This document shows positions 7,092-15,507 of a stretch of 17,232 nucleotides of DNA, in pieces (positions within the stretch are counted from its first letter, which is position 1; each line of letters opens with the position of its first letter). The notes under the pieces are model-generated. The model made no database searches and was not told where the DNA came from. It saw only the letters and a list, made by a program, of their open reading frames with translations. The translations under genes were made by a program, and so were the position numbers. The DNA comes from Candidatus Aerophobota bacterium (GTDB lineage Bacteria > Aerophobota > Aerophobia > Aerophobales > AE-B3A): assembly GCA_030672445.1 (NCBI GenBank), contig DAOVGK010000090.1:1-17232 (forward strand), given 5' to 3'.

Positions 7092-8321
7092 ATGGCTTCT
7101 ACTCCACAACAATGGACTTCTAGAAAGAGAGTTTTAGCATCAGTTGAACATAAAGAACCTGACCGAGTGCCAATTGACCTGGGGGGTACAATATGTAGTG
7201 GAATAATGGCGGCACCACTACATCGTCTGCGTCAACGCCTTGGTCTCAAAGAAAAAAGAGTTAAAGTGTACGATGTTTTCCAGATGTTAGGAGAAGTAGA
7301 GATTGATCTAGTTAAAAAGCTACATATAGATGTTTTACCGGTAGAGACACCTGCTCTTTTCTTTGGTATTAAGCGGGAGAACTATAAACCATGGAAGCTA
7401 TTTGACGGAACCCCGGTATTGGTCCCGGGTGACTTTAACGTTGAGATAGATGATAAGGGAAATTGGCTCTTACACGAGAGAGGAGATCCCAAAGCCCCGG
7501 TTGTGGGAAAGATGCCTAAAGATGGATACTATTTTGACGACCTGACCCTAATTCGAAGTAGTGGGGAACTTCAGTATCCATCATTAGACAATTTAAGAGA
7601 GCAATATCTGCTTACAGAAGAAGAACTAGAGTTTATGGCTGACCACGCCTGTTTTCTGCGTAAAGAAACAGATAAGGCATTGATTGCAGGTTTTTGGTTA
7701 AAATCAGGACTGGGGATTATTGGCAGTTTACCAGATTTTCTTACCTTGGTGGCGTTGGATAAAGGATATGTAAGAGAATTCTTGTATAAAAAGCAAGAGA
7801 TTGTCATGGAAAATCTTAAATTACTTGAGGAAGTTCTGGGTGATAATATAGATATCATTATTTTGGAAGGACTTGATTTTGGGGCTCAGAATAGCGAACT
7901 AATTTCCCCGGCTGATTTTAAAGAATTATATCTGCCCTTTTATAGGGAGCAATTTCGCTGGATTCGCGAAAACACAAGTTGGAAAACATTCCAACATTGC
8001 TGCGGCTCTATAGCAAAAATTCTTCCCTTCCTGGTTAATGCAGGCCTCGATATAATAAATCCTGTACAAACTTCAGCATATGGAATGGAGCCTAAATGGC
8101 TCAAGGAACAATTTGGTGATAGAATAACTTTTTGGGGTGGTGGTGTAGATACCCAGAAGACTCTTCCATTTGGTACTCCTGAAGAAGTAAGTAAGGAAGT
8201 AGAGGAGAGAATAAAAGTATTTGCTCCTGGTGGTGGTTTTGTTTTTTGTGCCATTCATAATATTCAATATGGTGTGCCAATCGATAACATACTTGACGCT
8301 TTTAAAACAGATTATCATTGA
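7092..8321 (+). CDS. Uroporphyrinogen-decarboxylase-superfamily protein, MtaA-like putative methyltransferase
   Basis: This 409-residue protein starts at an ATG 5 nt after GGGAGGT. The opening RKRVLASVEHKEPDRVPIDLGG is typical of the URO-D superfamily but lacks the HemE substrate-binding RQAGR motif, so it is not a haem enzyme. It has His302-x-Cys304 in the FQHCCGS segment and Cys386 in FVFCAIHN, 81 residues further on. That arrangement resembles the H-x-C...C zinc site of MtaA/MtbA-type corrinoid:thiol methyltransferases, making methyl transfer plausible. No corrinoid protein is encoded nearby. It follows the glycosidase by 74 bp and probably belongs to the same operon, where it might process a methylated or modified sugar. 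That link is inference. Confidence 0.7.
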   Translation: MASTPQQWTSRKRVLASVEHKEPDRVPIDLGGTICSGIMAAPLHRLRQRLGLKEKRVKVYDVFQMLGEVEIDLVKKLHIDVLPVETPALFFGIKRENYKPWKLFDGTPVLVPGDFNVEIDDKGNWLLHERGDPKAPVVGKMPKDGYYFDDLTLIRSSGELQYPSLDNLREQYLLTEEELEFMADHACFLRKETDKALIAGFWLKSGLGIIGSLPDFLTLVALDKGYVREFLYKKQEIVMENLKLLEEVLGDNIDIIILEGLDFGAQNSELISPADFKELYLPFYREQFRWIRENTSWKTFQHCCGSIAKILPFLVNAGLDIINPVQTSAYGMEPKWLKEQFGDRITFWGGGVDTQKTLPFGTPEEVSKEVEERIKVFAPGGGFVFCAIHNIQYGVPIDNILDAFKTDYH

Positions 8322-8478
8322 GGGCAAAATCGCGTCATCTAAGTACGATGGATACTCATCTATGGCTGGTCATGAGAAATGATAGTGTGGAATATACAGT
8401 GAAGGACAAGGGGGAGGAGATCTTTAAGGAGAAAGAAGATAGAGGAATTTTTCAGGAAACTCGAGAGTTGGCTAACAC

Positions 8479-8506
8479 TTGTAGAAATAATATGATGTGA
8501 TATGAT
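8479..8506 (+). promoter_or_regulatory. Possible promoter for pyruvate kinase
   Basis: TTGTAG (8479-8484), 16 nt, TATGAT (8501-8506), 41 nt before the pyk ATG. The -10 box is good and the -35 is weak. The 226 bp between the URO-D gene and pyk hold no convincing gene. Confidence 0.35.
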
Positions 8507-8547
8507 TTAAATAGATGGTTTTTGATCTGAGAGGATTTCGAAAGTAA

Positions 8548-9966
8548 ATGAGACGCACCAAAATAGTTTGCACTATCGGTCCTGCCTCAAGATCTTCTGA
8601 GCTAATAGAGCAGCTAACAAAAGAGGGTATGGATGTGGCTCGTCTGAATTTTTCCCATGGCAGTTATGAAGAGCATTCCTTGGCCATAAGATATGTTCGA
8701 GAGGCTTCTCTTGAGCTCAGAAAGCCGGTAGCTATCCTTCAAGATTTAGGTGGTCCCAAAATCCGAACTGGCTTAGTTCAAAAAGAACCGGTGTTATTAA
8801 AAGAAGGAACCACCTTCACTCTCACTACCCGCCACATTCCTGGAGATGAAAGAGAGGTTTCCATAACCTATCCCCTTTTAGCTCAAAAGGTAAAAAAAGG
8901 ACAAACAATTCTGCTGGCAGATGGTTCTCTGGAGCTTAAAGTTGAAGATGTAACTTCTACAGACATTAAATGTCGGGTAATTAAAGGAGGGGAATTAACC
9001 TCTCATAAAGGGATAAATTTACCTGATAAGTCCTTTGAAATCTCTCCTCTCAGTGATAAAGATCGAAAGGATCTTCTTTTTGGAATTAAACATAAGCTTG
9101 ATTTCATTGGTATTTCTTTTGTTAGAGAAGCTGAAGATATTTTAAGGGTGAGAAAAATCTTAAAAGAAAAAAAGGCACAAGAAATTTCCTTAATTGCTAA
9201 AATTGAGAAACAGGAAGCATTAAGCAATATTGAGGAGATAATTGAAGCAGCTGATGGAATAATGATAGCTCGGGGTGATTTAGGTCTAGAAATACCCCTT
9301 CAAAAAGTACCTTTTGCCCAGAAAGAAATTATAAAAAAATGCAATGTCATGGGAAAACCGGTGATCACTGCTACCCAAATGCTGGAATCAATGATTGATA
9401 ATCCTCGTCCTACCAGAGCAGAGGTTACAGATATAGCTAACGCTATCTTTGATGGAACTGATGCCATTATGTTATCAGAGGAAACAGCTATAGGAAAATA
9501 TCCTCTGCAATCAGTAATAATAATGGACAAAATCGCAGTTGAGACTGAGAAGGCTTTAGACTACGAAAAAATATTAGAAGAAAGGTCGCGCTCGGTTAAA
9601 CCTACTACTCCCGATGCGATAGGTCATGCTACCTGTGAAATTGCTCAGGATTTAAAGGCAGCAGCTATTGTTACCTTCACTTTCTCTGGAAGTACCGCCC
9701 GTATGGTGGCAAGATACCGCCCCCGGGTACCAATTATAGCCCGGAGTCCTAAGAAAAATACCGTGCAGAAATTGACTCTTTCCTGGGGGGTGTACCCACT
9801 TAAAAGCCTGGAGATAAAAGATACCGATGATATGATACAGAAAGCAAAAAAGACGGCTTTGAAAACAGGTCTGGTTCAGCGGGGAGAAAAAATAGTAATT
9901 ATAGCAGGCATCCCTTTTGGTATTGCGGGCACTACCAATTTAATAAAAGTAGAAGTAATAGATTGA
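8548..9966 (+). CDS. pyk: Pyruvate kinase
   Basis: It catalyses the last step of glycolysis: phosphoenolpyruvate plus ADP gives pyruvate plus ATP. The 472-residue length is normal for the bacterial enzyme without the extra C-terminal domain of Bacillus. Family motifs appear in order: RRTKIVCTIGPAS, RLNFSHG (substrate arginine), LGGPKIRTG, the catalytic lysine/glutamate segment AKIEKQEAL (about 217-225), IARGDLGLEI (metal site), TATQMLESM, and the PRPTRAEVTDIANAIFDGTD signature with MLSEETA. The C-terminal regulatory domain follows, with TFSGSTARMVARYRP. The ATG at 8548 has a GAGAGGA upstream but with a longish 12-14 nt spacing. Its place after a sugar operon fits carbohydrate catabolism. It converges on the exonuclease gene at 10032. 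Confidence 0.97.
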   Translation: MRRTKIVCTIGPASRSSELIEQLTKEGMDVARLNFSHGSYEEHSLAIRYVREASLELRKPVAILQDLGGPKIRTGLVQKEPVLLKEGTTFTLTTRHIPGDEREVSITYPLLAQKVKKGQTILLADGSLELKVEDVTSTDIKCRVIKGGELTSHKGINLPDKSFEISPLSDKDRKDLLFGIKHKLDFIGISFVREAEDILRVRKILKEKKAQEISLIAKIEKQEALSNIEEIIEAADGIMIARGDLGLEIPLQKVPFAQKEIIKKCNVMGKPVITATQMLESMIDNPRPTRAEVTDIANAIFDGTDAIMLSEETAIGKYPLQSVIIMDKIAVETEKALDYEKILEERSRSVKPTTPDAIGHATCEIAQDLKAAAIVTFTFSGSTARMVARYRPRVPIIARSPKKNTVQKLTLSWGVYPLKSLEIKDTDDMIQKAKKTALKTGLVQRGEKIVIIAGIPFGIAGTTNLIKVEVID

Positions 9967-9997
9967 TAAGCTCGTCCAAAAAAGCATCAGAGCTTAT
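9966..9997 (+). terminator. Weak stem-loop between convergent genes
   Basis: ATAAGCTC (9966-9973) and GAGCTTAT (9990-9997) form an 8-bp inverted repeat with a 16-nt loop, starting inside the pyk stop codon. No T-run follows on either strand, so a termination role is uncertain. Confidence 0.3.
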
Positions 9998-10031
9998 AGA
10001 TATGAATCGGCCTGCCACTCTTATGTGAAAT

Positions 10032-10886
10032 CTATGGCATCCAGGGCATCCAGCTCATTTCGCTTCTTATCTCTTGGACAATACTGGAGTCAAAGGGAAC
10101 ATCGATTTTTATCTCTTTTCCCGGTTCAAGATAATCTATAGGAATGGGGAAAAACTCGATTATTCTATTATAGCCAAATTCCATCAGACGTTTAAGATTA
10201 ACTACATCCTCGATGTTGTATCTGATTAAGGCCTGTAGGGCCCTTTCATTACCCTGCAGATATTTTTGCCACAAAACTGTGGCCAGATAGCCATCTATAT
10301 CTTCTAGTCCTTTTCCCCTTTGGATACCGACATTTGCCTCCACTCGTTTAAGACCGCCAGAATATCCCAGTCGATAAAGAAAATATCGAAGATCAATGTG
10401 AGCCTGGGTAAATCTAAGGTCTTTAAATTCAGACTTAATAAAGGGAAGATCAAAACATTTGCCGTTATAGGTCACGATGACCGAGTAATTCTTTAATTCG
10501 GTAGCAAAGTCCTCCAGGTTTTGACCCCGAACGAAAGTTTTTATTTGCCTACCATTGAAGAGCCCAATCATAGTTATATAGTCACCTTGACCTCCTAAAC
10601 CTGTGGTTTCTATGTCCAGAAAAACAGAGCGGTCTTTAAACTCCGGATAGATTCTCCAAATTTCTCTTTTAGGCAATAGGCGTTCAAAGAAAAGAGCATC
10701 GCCACATTTTACAGCTTTTAGTGAGCTCTCGATAAATGTATCTAAGTTTAATTGGGCTCCTCTACCAAGACCTAACCGTCCAGGATTTTCTAAATAGTTC
10801 TCCCAACAGTAAATTCCCCTCTCCCAGAATTTTAACTCGGTCTTTGGCCCTACTCCGGGGACGTGAAGGAAGGTATGTCTTAACAT
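10032..10886 (-). CDS. MrfB/YprB-like DEDD 3'-5' exonuclease (RNase H-like fold)
   Basis: This 284-residue protein is a stand-alone exonuclease of the YprB (MrfB) class. The N-terminus, TFLHVPGVGPKTELKFWERG, is a helix-hairpin-helix-like element often seen at the start of these proteins. The catalytic acidic residues are all present: Asp91 and Glu93 in VFLDIETTG, Asp146 in VTYNGKCFDLPF, and Asp227 in YNIEDVVNL. Bacillus MrfB works with the helicase MrfA in repair of mitomycin C damage. Here the helicase homologue lies divergently 348 bp away. The ATG at 10886 lacks a clear ribosome site (only GCGAG just before it). The last residues, WMPWMP, come from a short DNA duplication near the stop codon. 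Confidence 0.8.
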   Translation of the reverse strand: MLRHTFLHVPGVGPKTELKFWERGIYCWENYLENPGRLGLGRGAQLNLDTFIESSLKAVKCGDALFFERLLPKREIWRIYPEFKDRSVFLDIETTGLGGQGDYITMIGLFNGRQIKTFVRGQNLEDFATELKNYSVIVTYNGKCFDLPFIKSEFKDLRFTQAHIDLRYFLYRLGYSGGLKRVEANVGIQRGKGLEDIDGYLATVLWQKYLQGNERALQALIRYNIEDVVNLKRLMEFGYNRIIEFFPIPIDYLEPGKEIKIDVPFDSSIVQEIRSEMSWMPWMP

Positions 10887-10921
10887 CTCGCGTGTCTTGA
10901 GAAAGCCAAACTTGGATGCCT

Positions 10922-11094
10922 CTAAACCTTTTCCTCTGCTTTGCTCTTAGACTTCTTTAGTAATCTCCGACCTTCTAGAACCACTTTTTTCTTTCCGGTT
11001 CCTTAAGGTCCTCAACTACTTCAAATTCTTCTCTTTCGATTTTTGGCTATTCTGACTGACCCTCTCCTTTCACCAGATCAATTGATTCTGACAT
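10922..11094 (-). pseudogene. Decayed or frameshifted small lysine/glutamate-rich ORF
   Basis: From an ATG at 11094 the minus-strand frame reads MSESIDLVKGEGQSE, then an in-frame TAG, then PKIEREEFEVVEDLKEPERKK and another TAG. Slipping -1 at A AAA AAG continues with VVLEGRRLLKKSKSKAEEKV to a TAG at 10924-10922. The composition looks like coding sequence, but the amber stop and the shift, plus the absence of a ribosome site, suggest a pseudogene. It sits in the 348-bp gap between the divergent exonuclease and helicase genes, which holds no other gene. Confidence 0.35.
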
Positions 11095-11178
11095 TTTAGC
11101 TTTTTTTTCTGTGTTTATGATATATAGCGGCTGAGATTATGTCAAGATAAGCTGAAGCGAAGAGTCCCGAGATATTTC

Positions 11179-11207
11179 TTGACCTTTCCTTGGCAAAGGG
11201 TTAACAT
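11179..11207 (+). promoter_or_regulatory. Probable sigma-70 promoter for the helicase gene
   Basis: TTGACC (11179-11184), a 17-nt spacer and TAACAT (11202-11207), 27 nt before the GTG start at 11235. The untranslated leader would be only about 20 nt, consistent with the weak ribosome site. Confidence 0.6.
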
Positions 11208-11234
11208 ACCATTATCAAGACCTGAGAAATAGAC

Positions 11235-14105
11235 GTGGACAAAATAAAAAACTTTCTTAAATTTTTAAGAAATCATCCTCGGTATTCTCATAGAATAGCC
11301 CATGTGGAAGAGATTCCTGCCCATGAGGCTGAGTTTAGCCAACTAACAAGACCATTTCCTCCCGCCATTAATGATTATCTTGGGGCCAACAGGATCTCCA
11401 GTCTTTATTCTCATCAGGTCGAAGCCATAGAAGCCATCAGACGCGGCAGGAATGTAGTGGTTACTACGGCCACCGGAAGCGGAAAAACTCTTATCTATAA
11501 CCTCTCTGTTTGGGAGCAAATCCTTAAAGATCCAAAAGTTAGAGCTCTTTATATCTTCCCCACCAAAGCCTTAACTCAGGATCAACTAGACAGCATCCGG
11601 GAATTTACTCCCTTTTGCAAGAAGGGAGAGGTTAGCGCTCAAGTTTATGATGGTGACACTTCCGCCTATGAAAGGAGAAAGATCAAAAAGAATCTACCTC
11701 ATATTCTCCTTACCAATCCTGATATGCTGCAAATGGGGATTCTACCCTTTCATTCAGCCTGGAAAGGTCTTTTAACTGGACTTCGTTTTGTCATCCTGGA
11801 TGAGCTTCACACCTATCGAGGGATTTTTGGAACTCACACCGCTCATATTCTAAGAAGATTAAAAAGGATTCTTGAGGTTTATGGGAGCAAGCCGCAGTTT
11901 ATTGCCTCCTCCGCCACCATAGATACTCCGGAAGAGTTTGCTCAAGACTTAGCTGGAGAAGATTTTATTAAAGTTAGCCGGGATGGCGCACCCTCGGGCA
12001 AGAAATATTTCGTACTTTGGGAAAGTGAGGCGAGTCCCTATACCGAGGCGACGGAAATTTTTCTAAACTGTCTGGATCAAGGTTTGAAGACGATTCTTTT
12101 CACCAAAGCCAGGAGAATAACTGAATTGGTATTCTCCTGGATTAAGGAGGATCGACCTGATTTATCCTCGAGGATAGCCTCCTACAGAGCTGGATATCTC
12201 CCCTCAGAAAGAAGATTAATAGAAGCCGATCTTTTTGGGGGAAAACTCGCCGGAGTCATCTCCACCAGCGCCCTGGAATTGGGAATCGATGTGGGAAGTC
12301 TGGACTGCTGCATTCTCTTGGGCTATCCCGGCACAGTTATCAGCACCTGGCAGAGGGGAGGAAGAGTGGGTAGAGGTCAAAAGGAGGCTCTCATCATCAT
12401 GGTTGGCCTGGATGATGCTCTGGACCAATACTTTCTTCGTCATCCCCAGGATTTCTTTTCTCGAGAATGGGAAAAGATGATCATCAGTCTAAAGAATGAG
12501 CCCATTGCCTGCGAACATCTTCCCTGTGCGGCAGTTGAGCATCCCTTGTCTCTAGAAAAAGATGCCCGTATCTATCCCGAAAATTTTTCCCTGTGTCTTG
12601 ATCTCCTCGAGAAAAGAGGTGAGCTTTTTCGAGACCGAGAAGGAAAGAGGTGGTATTCTCGGAAAAAATATCCCCAGAGAGATCTCAATATTCGCTCCAT
12701 CGGAGAAACCTACACCATCATTAACCAAAAAACCGGGAAGGTAATGGGAGATATAGATAAAACCAGACTTTATCATGAATGTTATCCCGGGGCTATCTAT
12801 CTTCACCGGGCAGAGGAATATGAGATACTCTATCTCGATGAGGCTACCAGATGCGTTTATGCTCGTCGAAGGGATGTTGATTATTACACTCAGGTGAGTT
12901 TCTGGGAAAAGATAGAAATTCTCGAGTCACAGCAAAAAAAAGAGTTTGGGTTGCTAAGAGTCCTTTTGGGAAAGGTTAGGGTGACTGAACAAGTAACAGC
13001 CTTTGAGAAAAGAAGAAAAAGTGATAGAAGCTTGATCAGTGAACATTCCCTTAGCCTTCCCGAGAGAAGCTTTGATACAGTTTCCCTGTGGCTGGAGATC
13101 CCTTCCCATCTAGGCGAAAGATTAACAGCAAAAGGGGTTGACTTTGCTGGAGCTCTGCATGCTACCGAGCATGCTACCATCGCTATCTTTCCTCTCAAGG
13201 TAACCTGCGATAGGCAAGATGTAGGGGGCTACTCTTTTCCCTTTCATCTTCAAACTCAGACCGCAGCTATTTTCATTTACGACGGCTATCCCGGAGGAGT
13301 AGGACTGGTAGAGGAGGCTTTCCAGATCTCCAAAGACCTTTTTCAAACTACCCTTAAATTAATCGAAGATTGTCCTTGTGAGAGTGGGTGTCCTTCCTGT
13401 TGTCAGTCACCAAAATGTGGGAGCGGGAATAGACCTTTAGACAAAAGGGGAGCTATCTTACTTTTAAGGTCTCTGTTATCATCTAGGCCAAAAGCCATGA
13501 GTGAAGAAGTGAAAGAAGCGCCTTTATTGTCAAAACAGGAAACTCCTCAGGAAAAAGTTGCCCAGAGTCTAGAAGATATTATCTTCTTTGACCTTGAAAC
13601 CCAGAAAAGTGCTGAAGAAGTGGGAGGATGGGAAAATAAGAGGATGATGAGGCTCTCGGTTGCGGTAACCTATAACCTGAGAAAGGGTAGATTCGAGGTG
13701 TTTACCGAAGATAAGATAGGGGAGCTTTTGCAGGAACTTTTGACGGCAGATCTGATAATAGGCTTTAATATTAAAAGATTCGACTATGCGGTACTTTCCC
13801 GCTATACCTCTTTTGATCTAGGGAAAGTTCCTACCCTGGACATCCTGGAAGTTGTGAGGAAGCATTTAGGTTTCCGTTTGAGCCTGGATCATCTATCTCA
13901 AAGTACTCTGGGATATGGGAAGATTGGAACCGGCCTGGATGCTCTCCGCTGGTTTAGAGAGGGCAGGATGGATAGGCTCACCCAGTACTGCAAGCATGAC
14001 GTAAAGGTAGTTAAAGAGCTCTATGAGTATGGTAAAGAACATGGATATCTTCTCTTTAAGGATAGGAATGAAAGAACTTTGAGAATTCCGGTGAGTTGGA
14101 AATAA
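11235..14105 (+). CDS. MrfA/YprA-like superfamily 2 helicase with Zn-cluster domain and fused DEDD exonuclease domain
   Basis: This 956-residue protein starts at a GTG. Residues about 55-420 are the helicase core: Walker A TTATGSGKT (Lys84), DELH in VILDELHTYRG, SSATI and motif VI QRGGRVGR. A middle region follows, then the C-terminal DUF1998-type segment with YDGYPGGVGL and a cysteine cluster from Cys713 (CPCESGCPSCC...KC), probably binding Zn or an Fe-S cluster. Unlike Bacillus MrfA (about 750 residues) it continues after a charged linker into an RNase H-like exonuclease domain (about 780-945). Asp786 and Glu788 are in FFDLETQ, Asp850 in IKRFDYAV and Asp922 in YCKHDVKVV, a complete DEDD set. 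It probably unwinds and trims damaged DNA. The separate MrfB-like gene lies divergently upstream. The ribosome site is weak. Confidence 0.88.
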   Translation: MDKIKNFLKFLRNHPRYSHRIAHVEEIPAHEAEFSQLTRPFPPAINDYLGANRISSLYSHQVEAIEAIRRGRNVVVTTATGSGKTLIYNLSVWEQILKDPKVRALYIFPTKALTQDQLDSIREFTPFCKKGEVSAQVYDGDTSAYERRKIKKNLPHILLTNPDMLQMGILPFHSAWKGLLTGLRFVILDELHTYRGIFGTHTAHILRRLKRILEVYGSKPQFIASSATIDTPEEFAQDLAGEDFIKVSRDGAPSGKKYFVLWESEASPYTEATEIFLNCLDQGLKTILFTKARRITELVFSWIKEDRPDLSSRIASYRAGYLPSERRLIEADLFGGKLAGVISTSALELGIDVGSLDCCILLGYPGTVISTWQRGGRVGRGQKEALIIMVGLDDALDQYFLRHPQDFFSREWEKMIISLKNEPIACEHLPCAAVEHPLSLEKDARIYPENFSLCLDLLEKRGELFRDREGKRWYSRKKYPQRDLNIRSIGETYTIINQKTGKVMGDIDKTRLYHECYPGAIYLHRAEEYEILYLDEATRCVYARRRDVDYYTQVSFWEKIEILESQQKKEFGLLRVLLGKVRVTEQVTAFEKRRKSDRSLISEHSLSLPERSFDTVSLWLEIPSHLGERLTAKGVDFAGALHATEHATIAIFPLKVTCDRQDVGGYSFPFHLQTQTAAIFIYDGYPGGVGLVEEAFQISKDLFQTTLKLIEDCPCESGCPSCCQSPKCGSGNRPLDKRGAILLLRSLLSSRPKAMSEEVKEAPLLSKQETPQEKVAQSLEDIIFFDLETQKSAEEVGGWENKRMMRLSVAVTYNLRKGRFEVFTEDKIGELLQELLTADLIIGFNIKRFDYAVLSRYTSFDLGKVPTLDILEVVRKHLGFRLSLDHLSQSTLGYGKIGTGLDALRWFREGRMDRLTQYCKHDVKVVKELYEYGKEHGYLLFKDRNERTLRIPVSWK

Positions 14106-14182
14106 GAAAGATAAGTCTTGCCACCTTAGTTCAGCACACCTACGTTCAGGCAATTAAAGAGTATAAGGAGAAATATCTTTAA
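14096..14182 (+). CDS. Tiny ORF bridging helicase and URO-D genes (28 codons)
   Basis: The frame begins at a TTG inside the last codons of the helicase gene (10-nt overlap) and ends at a TAA one base before the next ATG at 14184. The peptide starts EIRKISLATLVQHTYVQ and ends with KEYKEKYL, which looks coding-like. The Shine-Dalgarno AAGGAG of the next gene lies within it. It could be a coupling ORF or the surviving 5' end of a deleted gene. No family was recognised, and the start lacks a good ribosome site. Confidence 0.3.
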   Translation: MEIRKISLATLVQHTYVQAIKEYKEKYL

Positions 14183-14183
14183 A

Positions 14184-15299
14184 ATGAGGCTTATTATGAA
14201 ACATCCAAAACCAGATAGAGAAGAATTTAAAGCCATTATTCTGAGAAAGAAAATCCCTTCTAAGGTCCATTTCGTCGAACTCCATATCGATAAAGAGGTT
14301 ATCAGGTATTTTACGGAAAGGGAATTTAACCGACCCTGGATAGAGCCTTGCCTAGCAAAAGATAAGAAGTCTCAAGAGGCAGTGCTCAAGAATTATATTG
14401 AGTGCTGGTATCGACTTGGTTATGATTGCCTCAGATTTATCAGTGATTTCCGCTTCTCAGGGAGTTTATCTTTTGCATCTAAAAAGAGGGTAGGAGAAGA
14501 TACTGCTTTTCTTTCTAAAGGAGACAGGCTCTGGGTTGAGGAAGAAAAAGGGATAATAACTTGCTGGGAGGATTTTGAAAAGTACAGTTGGCCTTCCCTT
14601 AAAGAATTAGACCTGTGGCCTTTTGAATTTACTTCTAAGAATCTACCTGAGGGGATGGGAATCTTTGCTTCCTTTTCTCCGGGGGTACTTGAGGTTCTTT
14701 CCAATGAACTATTTGGGCTTGAGACACTCAGTTATCTTCTATACGACAGCCCGGATTTAGTAGAAGCGGTTACCGAAAGAGTGGGAGAATTAATCTATGG
14801 AGCATATGAAAAGATCATTGGTCTGGATAATTTAGTGGGCTTTTTTCAAGGAGATGATATGGGATTTAAGACAGCCACCCTTCTTTCTCCAGACACATTG
14901 AGAAAGTATATTCTACCCTGGCATAAAAGATTTGCTAAACTTGCTCATGATAATGGACTTATCTATATCCTTCATAACTGTGGCTACTGTGATTCAATAA
15001 TGGAAGACCTCATTGAGGATGTAAGGATAGATGCCAAACACTCCTTTGAAGATGCCATAATGCCAGTTGCCGAATTTAAGAAGAAATATGGGGATAGAAT
15101 TGCCGTATTAGGGGGAGTAGATGTGGGTAAACTTTGTCAACTGAAAGAAAAGGAACTTCGCCAATATGTAAGAGATATTTTAGATAAATGTATGCCTGGT
15201 GGAGGTTATGCTTTAGGTTCTGGAAATTCCATCACCAATTACATTCCCATAGAAAATTATCTCACTATGCTGGATGAAGGAACTAAATGGAGAGTATAA
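14184..15299 (+). CDS. Uroporphyrinogen-decarboxylase-superfamily protein (second, divergent copy)
   Basis: This 371-residue protein follows the helicase by 78 bp. The URO-D barrel is recognisable from IFASFSPGVLEVLSNELFG, GDDMGFKTATLLSPDTLRKYILPWHKRFAKLAH, ILHNCG, KHSFEDAIMPVAEFKKKYGDRIAVLGGVD and the C-terminal PGGGYALGSGNSI. HemE's RQAGR motif is absent, so a haem role is unlikely. His264-Asn-Cys266 (plus Cys269) matches the first part of the MtaA zinc site. The late cysteine found in the 7092-8321 protein is replaced by the ALGSGN stretch, so the zinc site may be incomplete or altered. An alternative start at Met5 (14196) is possible; AAGGAG at 14165-14170 favours 14184. Substrate unknown. 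Confidence 0.75.
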   Translation: MRLIMKHPKPDREEFKAIILRKKIPSKVHFVELHIDKEVIRYFTEREFNRPWIEPCLAKDKKSQEAVLKNYIECWYRLGYDCLRFISDFRFSGSLSFASKKRVGEDTAFLSKGDRLWVEEEKGIITCWEDFEKYSWPSLKELDLWPFEFTSKNLPEGMGIFASFSPGVLEVLSNELFGLETLSYLLYDSPDLVEAVTERVGELIYGAYEKIIGLDNLVGFFQGDDMGFKTATLLSPDTLRKYILPWHKRFAKLAHDNGLIYILHNCGYCDSIMEDLIEDVRIDAKHSFEDAIMPVAEFKKKYGDRIAVLGGVDVGKLCQLKEKELRQYVRDILDKCMPGGGYALGSGNSITNYIPIENYLTMLDEGTKWRV

Positions 15300-15313
15300 G
15301 AATGGCCTATGAA

Positions 15314-15408
<95 letters not shown>

Positions 15409-15416
15409 ATTTTGCC

Positions 15417-15493
15417 TGGTGCGCTTGGGGGGATTCGAACCCCCAGTCTCCGGATCCGCAATCCGGCGCTCTATCCAATTGAACTACAAGCGC
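15417..15493 (-). tRNA. tRNA-Arg(GCG)
   Basis: On the minus strand GCGCTTG pairs with CAAGCGC, discriminator A and encoded CCA. The anticodon stem CCGGA/TCCGG closes the loop TTGCGGA with anticodon GCG, and the T loop is TTCGAAT. It is separated from tRNA-Ser(GCT) by 8 nt, suggesting co-transcription from the promoter at 15612-15639. Confidence 0.95.
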
Positions 15494-15507
15494 AAAGCCC
15501 TAAAAGT

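Noticed and set aside
8318..8500. 60-codon ORF overlapping the URO-D stop codon
   Set aside because: It starts with TTG without a ribosome site, resembles nothing, and its end overlaps the possible pyk promoter.
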